From contig NW_022985170.1 of the NCBI RefSeq assembly GCF_010093535.1, positions 1,314,796 through 1,378,795 of the forward strand: DNA of 64,000 bases, given 5' to 3'. The stretch is from Lindgomyces ingoldianus (lineage: Eukaryota; Ascomycota; Dothideomycetes; Pleosporales; Lindgomycetaceae). Every line of letters starts with the position of its first letter. Within the stretch, counting starts at the first letter, position 1. The position numbers and the translations under genes are program-made. A model generated the notes under the pieces. The model did no database searches. It saw only the letters and a program-made list of their open reading frames with translations, and was not told the origin of the DNA. Positions 57,107 to 64,000 of the stretch are shown piece after piece.

Positions 57107-57383
57107 TTCAATGATGGAAGCTTGAGATGAAAGAAAACGAGGGGTTGGGTGGATGGGCGAAATGCAAGGTGGGGGGGAACGTGTGTATGGTCTGTGCACA
57201 CTCTAGCCACCTTAGCGCGCCAAAAACCACTTTCGGAAGACGCGACGCGGTACGTGGTCTTCAGCTCATCCATCGTCTCTCCACCCAACCTCTACTCTCT
57301 CTCATGAAAACATCCAAATCCTGAGCTTCGAGCTTCCACTCTACCAATTCTTTGCTGGTGTTCTTTGTTCCATTTATTGCATC
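57107..57383. promoter_or_regulatory. Divergent promoter with MBF/E2F-type sites (oligoribonuclease and POL1)
   Basis: This 277-bp region lies between the two start codons. It contains GCGCGCCAAAAA at 57215-57226 (reverse complement TTTTTGGCGCGC, an E2F-type site) and two adjoining ACGCG cores at 57240-57249. ACGCG is the core of the MBF (Mbp1-Swi6) site that gives G1/S expression to DNA-replication genes such as POL1 in yeast. Their position about 135-165 bp before the POL1 ATG fits a cell-cycle promoter. The regulatory role is inferred from sequence. Confidence 0.6.
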
Positions 57384-60300
57384 ATGTCACGAGCAGCCAA
57401 ATTAGCAGAGCTTCGAGCTTTGCGTGCTGCAGGCAAGACGCGCCTTTCCACTTACCAAGTCGTCGAAGAAGAGCAATTGTACGATGAAGTCGACGAAGAG
57501 GGCTACAAAAAGGTCGTCCGAGGCCGTCTAGACCAAGATGACTTCATTGTAGACGACAATGGCGAGGGCTATGCCGACGATGGCAGAGAGGAGTGGGACG
57601 GTGACCACCCCGGCTATCGCTACGCAGCGACAGACAGTGAGGAGGAAGAAAACCGCCCCGCCAAAGGCAATGCTGGTATGCGAACTCACCAAGGTGATGC
57701 ATCATTTGAGAGGATTGTCCTGACGCGTAATAGGCAAAAGGAAACGTGAGGAAGACAAAGAGAGGCAAGAGAAGATCAACAACGGCATCAGCAAGTACTT
57801 CAGCGCGAAGGCTGCCACAAAGGCTGTGAAGCCTAAGGTGTGTCCGTATTTCCAGTGCACTCGAGACCCATGTCAAATAACACCATGCGTAGCCTGTTGC
57901 AACCGCTGCGGATGATGCCTTTATGGCCGACTTGCTCTGCAAAGTGGACTCGAACATTCCCCGCCGTTCTGCACCTCTCATGCGACCTATGAAGACTGAA
58001 TCTCGAAGAAAGACACGCGTCTTGTCCCCCACTGTGTCTGAGAACAGGGCCTATGCCGTCACGAAGAAGACTGGTGACTCGGACGGCTACATGCCAGACA
58101 CCCCTCCAGCAGAAAATAACGATGACGGCTATCTTCCCACTATTGATGACGATATGCCAATGAGCGATCTCCCCCTTCAATCATCACCGGTTGCCAAAGC
58201 CGTAGAACGGAAATCTCAACCTCCTATCAAGGCCGAAGAGGAAGAGGAAGACCTCATGGAGGTCGCTGAGGTGGTTGGTCATGCTGGTGTGGCTACACCC
58301 AGCATTAACATGGCTGGACGCCGGCCTGTGCCCAAGATCAAGAAGTCAGACTACCCGACACCCGCCAGTTCTTCACCAGCTGGGCCTTCAACCGCGCCTG
58401 CTGTTGATGCATCCTCCTGGAATGATGTTACCGACAGACTCAACGTCATGAGTAGCCCCGCGCCGACTACTACAAGCGTCGGAAAACTGAGCCCACAGTC
58501 AGTGCTTGAAGACGATGGTAGCGTGCGGATGTTCTGGATTGACTATACCGAGATCAATGGTAGCTTGTGTCTGTTTGGAAAAGTGATGGACAAGACCACT
58601 GGTAACTACGCCAGCTGCTTCCTCAAAGTGGATAACATTCTTCGAAAGCTTTACTTCCTCCCTCGCGAATACCGCCAGAGGCGAGGTCGAGACACAGAGG
58701 AGGAGGTCGAGATGAGTGATATCTCCGAGGAAGTCGATACTATCATGACCAAGCACCGAGTGGCTATGTACAAGATCAAACCTTGCACGAGGAAATATGC
58801 ATTTGAGCTTCCAGGCATTCCCAAGGAGGCCGATTACCTGAAACTTCTTTACGGGTACGAGAAAACGCCTCTCTCCACCGATCTGACTGGTGAGACATTC
58901 TCTCACGTATTCGGCGCAAACACCTCATTGTTCGAGCAATTTGTACTCTGGAAGAACATCATGGGTCCATGCTGGCTCAAGATCGATGATGCAAATTTCA
59001 ACGCCGTGAACAACGCGTCATGGTGCAAGCTCGAGCTTCAAGTCAGCAAGCCTGGGCTCATCTCAACGCTCGGAAACTCGGACAACTTGGAAGCTCCACC
59101 GCTCACTCTCATGAGCATCTCACTTCGCACCACATTCAACGCCAAAGACAATAAGCAAGAGATTCTCGTGGCGAGCGCTATGGTCTATGATAACTTCTCG
59201 CTCACCGATACTACTCCCGCAGACAAGCTTCCCTGTAAGAGTTTTACTATCATGCGTCCAAATGGAGATGCCTTTCCAACTGGATTCAAAACCGATTCCG
59301 AAAAACAGAAAGGCAGCGTCATGCTCCGCAAAACCGAAAAAGAGCTCCTCAGTCTCTTCATGGCTATGTTCCAGCGTCACGACCCTGATGTACTGGTCGG
59401 CCATCGCCTCGACGACGTAGACTATAGTGTCTTACTGAACCGCATGCGTGAGCGCAAGACGCCAGGCTGGCACCGTATTGGGCGACTCAGGAGAAGTGAG
59501 TGGCCCAAGAACATGGGCAAGGGTGGAGGCAGCTTCATTGTTGAGAGGCAATTAGCTGCAGGACGCTTATTGTGTGATTTGGCCAACGATCTCGGAAAGT
59601 CACTCATGACAAAATGTCAATCATGGAGCCTGGAGGAAATGTGCCAACTTGTCCTGAACAAGCCCCGACAGGAATTGGATAACGAAGCAGCGTTAAAGAC
59701 ATGGGCTTCTACAAAAGACGGTCTGATGAACTACGTCAAGCACTGCCAAGCCGACGCATACTTCATCGCCGCCATCTCCATCAAGGTCCAGATGCTCCCT
59801 CTGACCAAGGTTCTCACCAATCTCGCTGGAAACTCATGGGCGCGTACACTCAGCGGAACGCGAGCAGAACGCAATGAGTACATTCTTCTGCACGAATTCC
59901 ACAAGAACAAATACATCTGTCCCGACAAGTCGTGGGGTAAAGGCAAGCCGAAAGCTGAGGAAGAAACCCCTGAGGGCGAAGAAGGCGTTGACGCCAAGAA
60001 AAAGGATAAGTTCAAGGGAGGACTTGTTTTCGAGCCCGAGAAAGGCTTGTATGACAAGTTCATCCTAGTTATGGACTTCAATAGTTTGTATCCTAGCATC
60101 ATCCAGGAGTTCAATATCTGCTTTACGACAGTAGAGAGATCTGATCTCGTAAGTTCTCCTATGCAATTCCAAGCTCCTATATCAGCAGACCTAATAAATA
60201 TACAGTCTGAAGACGACGAGAGAGTCCCCGAAGTCCCCTTGAACCAAGACCAAGGCATTCTCCCACGCCTAATTGCAACACTCGTCTCCCGCCGTCGAGA

Positions 60301-61936
60301 AGTAAAAAAACTCATGAAGTCCCCCACCGCCACATCGGACCAACTCGCCACATGGGACATCAAACAGCTCGCTCTCAAACTCACCGCAAACTCCATGTAC
60401 GGCTGTCTTGGCTACACGCGCTCACGTTTCTACGCCCGTCCGCTCGCCATGTTAACAACATACAAAGGCCGCGAGATCCTACGCCGTACAAAAGACATGG
60501 CAGAGGCGAAAATGCTGCGCGTTATCTACGGCGACACTGATTCCGTCATGATCAACACCAACGTCGACAACATTCAAGATGCGCTCAAACTTGGTAACGA
60601 GTTTAAGCGCGAGGTCAACGATAGCTACAAGCTCCTCGAAATCGATATCGACAACGTCTTCCGCCGGATCCTACTGCACGCGAAGAAGAAATACGCTGCC
60701 ATCAATATGGTCCCTATGGACGGCAAGTACGTGGAGAAACTCGAAGTCAAGGGTCTGGACATGCGACGTCGAGAATACTGCGCACTTTCTAAAGAAACAT
60801 CCACCGAACTCTTGAACTTCCTCCTCAGCGGCGAAGACCCCGAAACCGTAGTCGAAAAAATTCACGACCATTTACGCACCTTGACGCAGAAGATGCGCTC
60901 ATATGAAGTCCCCGTTCGCAAATACACAATCTTCACACAACTCGGCAAAAACCCCAACGAATACCCCAATGCGAACTCCATGCCCAGCGTGCAAGTCGCA
61001 CTGCGTCTCTTGGCCAAGGGCAAGCACGTCAAAGCCAAAGACGTCATGTCGTTCATCATCACAGGTGCTTCATCCGGATCCGCGGAGACTGCTGCAAAAA
61101 ATGCGTTCCCCGTCGACGAAGTGCTAAACCCCTCTTCCGACCTCAAACCAGACATCGACTACTACTTGCACAAGCAAATTCTGCCCCCGGTCGAACGTCT
61201 CTGCGCGCCGATCTCGGGCACCAACATCACGATGCTGGCGGCGTGTCTAGGGCTCGATACAACAAAGTACCGTATCTCGTCGGCCGCGCACACAGGCAAT
61301 GCACAGGATACGGAGATCCAGCCCCTAGAATCTCAAATCCCAGATGAAGTCAGGTTTAAGGATTGCATGCCGCTGTTTCTTCGGTGTCGGAATTGTTGTA
61401 CCACCTTTCCGTTCACCGGCCTCTCGACCCCAACTTCATCTCTGTCCACTATCACTCACTCCGGCATCCAATGCCCGTCCACTGGCTGCGCCACCATCCT
61501 CCCAACCCTCTCAGTCGTCGCACAACTTGAATCGACAATCCGCCAACACCTCGCTCGCTACTACGCCGGGTGGCTCATATGCGACGACCCGCAATGCGGG
61601 ACCCGCACGCGCCAGATCTCCGTCTACGGCCATCGGTGTCTCGGGCCCAAGGGCCTTGCGAAAGACTGTCTGGGGAAGATGGGCTGGGAAGTTAAGGAGA
61701 AGGATATTTGGAATCAGTTGTTGTATCTTAAGTCGCTTTTTGATGTTGATAGGGTAGGGAAGGCAGGAGGTAGCAGGGTAGAAGAAGAAGCAAGGGAGAA
61801 GGCGAAAGTCCTTGCGGAGGTAAACCGCGAGAGGTTTGGGACCGTCAGGGGGGTTGTTGAGAGGTGGCTTGAGAGGAATGGGAGGCAGTGGGTGCAGATG
61901 GATACTTTGTTTGCGTTTGCGATGAAGCAGCAATAG
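57384..61936 (+). CDS. POL1: DNA polymerase alpha catalytic subunit
   Basis: The exons are 57384-57675, 57734-57837, 57893-60148 and 60206-61936, giving 1,460 residues, the normal length. Introns of 58, 55 and 57 nt have GTATGC, GTGTGT and GTAAGT donors and end in AG; the third has no stop and keeps frame, but it inserts residues not expected after TTVERSDL. The N-terminus ([20 protein letters not shown]) is the conserved Pol alpha amino end. The family B polymerase motifs are [10 protein letters not shown] (Asp860), NSMYG (Asn946) and YGDTDS (Asp994, Asp996). Two Cys clusters near the C-terminus (FLRCRNCC with CPSTGC, and CDDPQCG with HRCLG) are the zinc/B-subunit-binding modules. It extends RNA primers made by primase at origins and on the lagging strand. 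Promoter sites suggest G1/S control. Confidence 0.97.
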
Positions 61937-62329
61937 TGCGTCGCTGTTGTTTTGGATGTCTTCGTGTAGTAGCCCGAGGGAAGGACAAGGATAGGAGAGT
62001 TGGTACTGGCCTATGGTGGGGCATACTTGGAGTACCGGCGTGTTTGTTTTCATGCTATTCACGGCTGGTTTGGCTATTTGGAAGCTGTGGCGTGGCTAGC
62101 TACGGATATAGTGGCTCTTGAATTCAACATCCCCTAATTATATCCTCTAATATAATGTGATGTAATGCGATATGACATGATATGAGAGGAACTCCTTGCC
62201 GCCTGGGTATATTGCGTCCGTTGTACTAACCCCAAAGACATGGATAGTAACACTGGCAAATATATACGCGAAATATTTCAGTAGAGAAATCTCACCCCAA
62301 TGTGATTAACAAGCAGTGATTCCGCTATA
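61937..62329. other. Convergent 3' intergenic region
   Basis: This stretch lies between the POL1 stop and the kynureninase stop. Nothing is recognised beyond a short AT-rich stretch around 62135-62190. Confidence 0.5.
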
Positions 62330-63886
62330 TCAAATCGAGACATCATTCTTAGTCTCCTTAGTGAGCACTTTCTTACACGCATCATGGAAAACGGCAATGA
62401 ATCGGTGAACATCCATATAGGAATTATATAACGGGGCGGGAGCCACACGGATCACATCTGGTCTTCGTTCATCCGCAACAACGCCCTCCTCTTCCAAGAG
62501 CTCCATCACTGGGTCAAGTAATCCTGGATTAAGTAGCACGCTGAGCTGTGCACCGCGCTCAGTGGGGTTGGAGGGTGTGATGATGGTATACGGCGGCTTG
62601 ACTCCCCCGTACCGAAGCAGCCGAGCCTCGAGGTAAGCAGTGAGCCGAAAGCTTTTCTCCCGCAGAGCGTCCATGGTTGTAAGGGAGAAGACGTCCAAGC
62701 TCGCCATGACGGCCGTCATGTCCAAAGCGCTCGGATTGCTAAGTTGGAAGCCACTTGCGCCGGGAATAGGGACGAAGACGTTGTCCATGCGGAATCTGCT
62801 GCTTTTGTCGCTGCCCCACCATCCGCTTAGGCGTGGGCGGTAATGCAACTGCTTCTCGCTTTCTCCGTCAGCGGAATTTGCAGCGGGAGATTCTTCCTCG
62901 ATTTTCCCGTGCGTTTCGTGCACGAAGAGTCCGCCGATAACGCCCGGTCCCCCGTTCATGTACTTATAGTTACACCATGCTGCGAAATCGACATTCCAGT
63001 CATGGAGTTTCAGTGGCACGTTGCCAACCGCGTGTGCCAGGTCCCAGCCTACGGTTATTCCGAGAGAGTGGCAGTGGTGTGTTATTAGGTTTATGTCGAA
63101 GAATTGGCCTGAGTAGTATTGGATTCCTGGAAGGAGGACGAGGGCAGTTGTTGCGGCATGTTGAGAGATAATGGAGAGAATGTGCTCGTTGGACAGATAT
63201 GGCAACGAAGACGAAGGAGGGTTGATAGTGACCAAAGCTGAGGGGGGAAAATTGTGGTGTGCCAGTTGTGAGAGGGCGGCATACTGAGGTTGCGTTAGTC
63301 TCGATGACTATGCCAAGCGAGACATGAGGGGGGTAGACGAGGGGCTTACATGGTCGCTGGGGAAGGCCTTGCCCTCGATGATGATTTTGTAGCGGTCTTT
63401 TGTTGGTTTGTAGAAGCTTGACATCAGGAGATGTAAGTTTGCTGTCAGGGTCTCCATTACCACAACTTCACTAGGTAATGCTCCCACAATTTTGGCCATC
63501 TGCTCCTTGATAGCATCGTCGATGTGTAACCATGGCGCGTGGCCATCTTCGAGAGGCTTGAAGTGCCCGTATACGGCTTTTGATGCCCACGTATCAAGGT
63601 ATTTGTCGATGTATTGCCGAGTGCGGCGTGGCTGAAGGCCCAGCGAGTTCCCACAGAGATATACAGACTCTTCCGCGTCATTGGAAATGACATTGGTGTT
63701 GTCTCCTCCTGTATGACTTATAGGAACAGGACCATATCTCTTGTTCTTCAAATCCGCCTTTGTTGGGATGATGAACTCCTCCCGCAACTTACTCAGTGCA
63801 TCTTTCCTATCCTCGTTGCGAGCATATTCCTCAGAGCACAACTCAGCATCGGCAACACCCGCAAAAGGGTTCTGTGGCTTCAGCAT
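62330..63886 (-). CDS. BNA5: Kynureninase
   Basis: The exons are 63886-63350 and 63283-62330, giving 496 residues, within the family range. The 66-nt intron (GTAAGC donor, GACTAAC branch, CTCAG end) joins AFPSDH to YAALSQ, a conserved kynureninase segment. Other hallmarks are LCGNSLGLQP, the PLP-anchoring Asp in WDLAHAVGN and the PLP-binding Lys in CNYKYMNGGPG, followed by LSGWWG and FRMD. The enzyme cleaves 3-hydroxykynurenine (or kynurenine) to 3-hydroxyanthranilate (or anthranilate) plus alanine, a step of de novo NAD synthesis from tryptophan (yeast BNA5). The ATG at 63886 is used; the frame stays open upstream but no earlier ATG was found nearby. I see no neighbouring NAD-pathway gene. 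Confidence 0.95.
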
Positions 63887-64000
63887 TCCCGGGAGAAGCC
63901 CAAACCAGTGTGAATCACAGTCAAGTGAAGGTGGATGTGGGGGGAATGGGGAAAGGGGAAAGTGCGGGAGAAAGGAAAGTTAGTTAAACTTTTTAGACAC

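Overview
The window is nuclear DNA of a filamentous ascomycete (Pezizomycotina; a Leotiomycete would fit, but no marker settles the class). Three things indicate this: short introns (about 43-86 nt) with GTRNGT donors and CTRAC/CTGAC branch sites; fungal genes such as kynureninase, DNA polymerase alpha and a DUF3112 membrane protein; and a very AT-rich block of retrotransposons whose reading frames are destroyed by C-to-T and G-to-A changes, the signature of repeat-induced point mutation (RIP).

Bases 1-27,935 are one AT-rich, gene-free transposon block that can be unpacked as nested insertions from target-site duplications (TSDs). An old inverted-repeat element (2,180-3,668 and 25,160 onward) was interrupted by a small non-autonomous LTR element (D2, 3,669-25,159). 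D2 first received a 131-bp MITE (4,010-4,140, TSD TAA) and a Copia element B (4,169-24,030, TSD TATTA). B in turn received a second Copia element A (5,851-12,120, TSD CTTAG) and a Gypsy chromovirus C (14,942-22,613, TSD CTATT). The window opens inside another B-family Copia on the minus strand, whose LTR is a mosaic of the A and B types. A complete miniature LTR element D1 (26,595-27,930, TSD ATTAT) closes the block.

From 27.9 kb the base composition becomes balanced. The most unusual object is a tRNA-His(GTG) gene (29,349-29,505) split at position 53/54, inside the T arm, by an 86-nt insertion with all the signals of a spliceosomal intron. Then come a RING-CH membrane ubiquitin ligase, an unrecognised four-exon gene, a TANGO2/NRDE protein, a DUF4870-type small membrane protein, an RS-rich HEL117-like splicing-associated protein, a decayed glycoside hydrolase (probably an endo-beta-1,2-glucanase) and a DUF3112 seven-helix membrane protein.

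Bases 46.9-54.7 kb hold a same-strand array of five related single-pass cell-surface genes (Ser/Thr stalk, one membrane helix, PELDG-type tail; two retain a Kre9/Knh1-like ectodomain). One copy is broken by a 1,034-bp non-autonomous hAT element with an 8-bp TSD. A solo LTR of the D family (55,197-55,478) follows. The right end carries housekeeping genes: oligoribonuclease and DNA polymerase alpha, divergent from a 277-bp promoter with MBF/E2F-type sites, then kynureninase.
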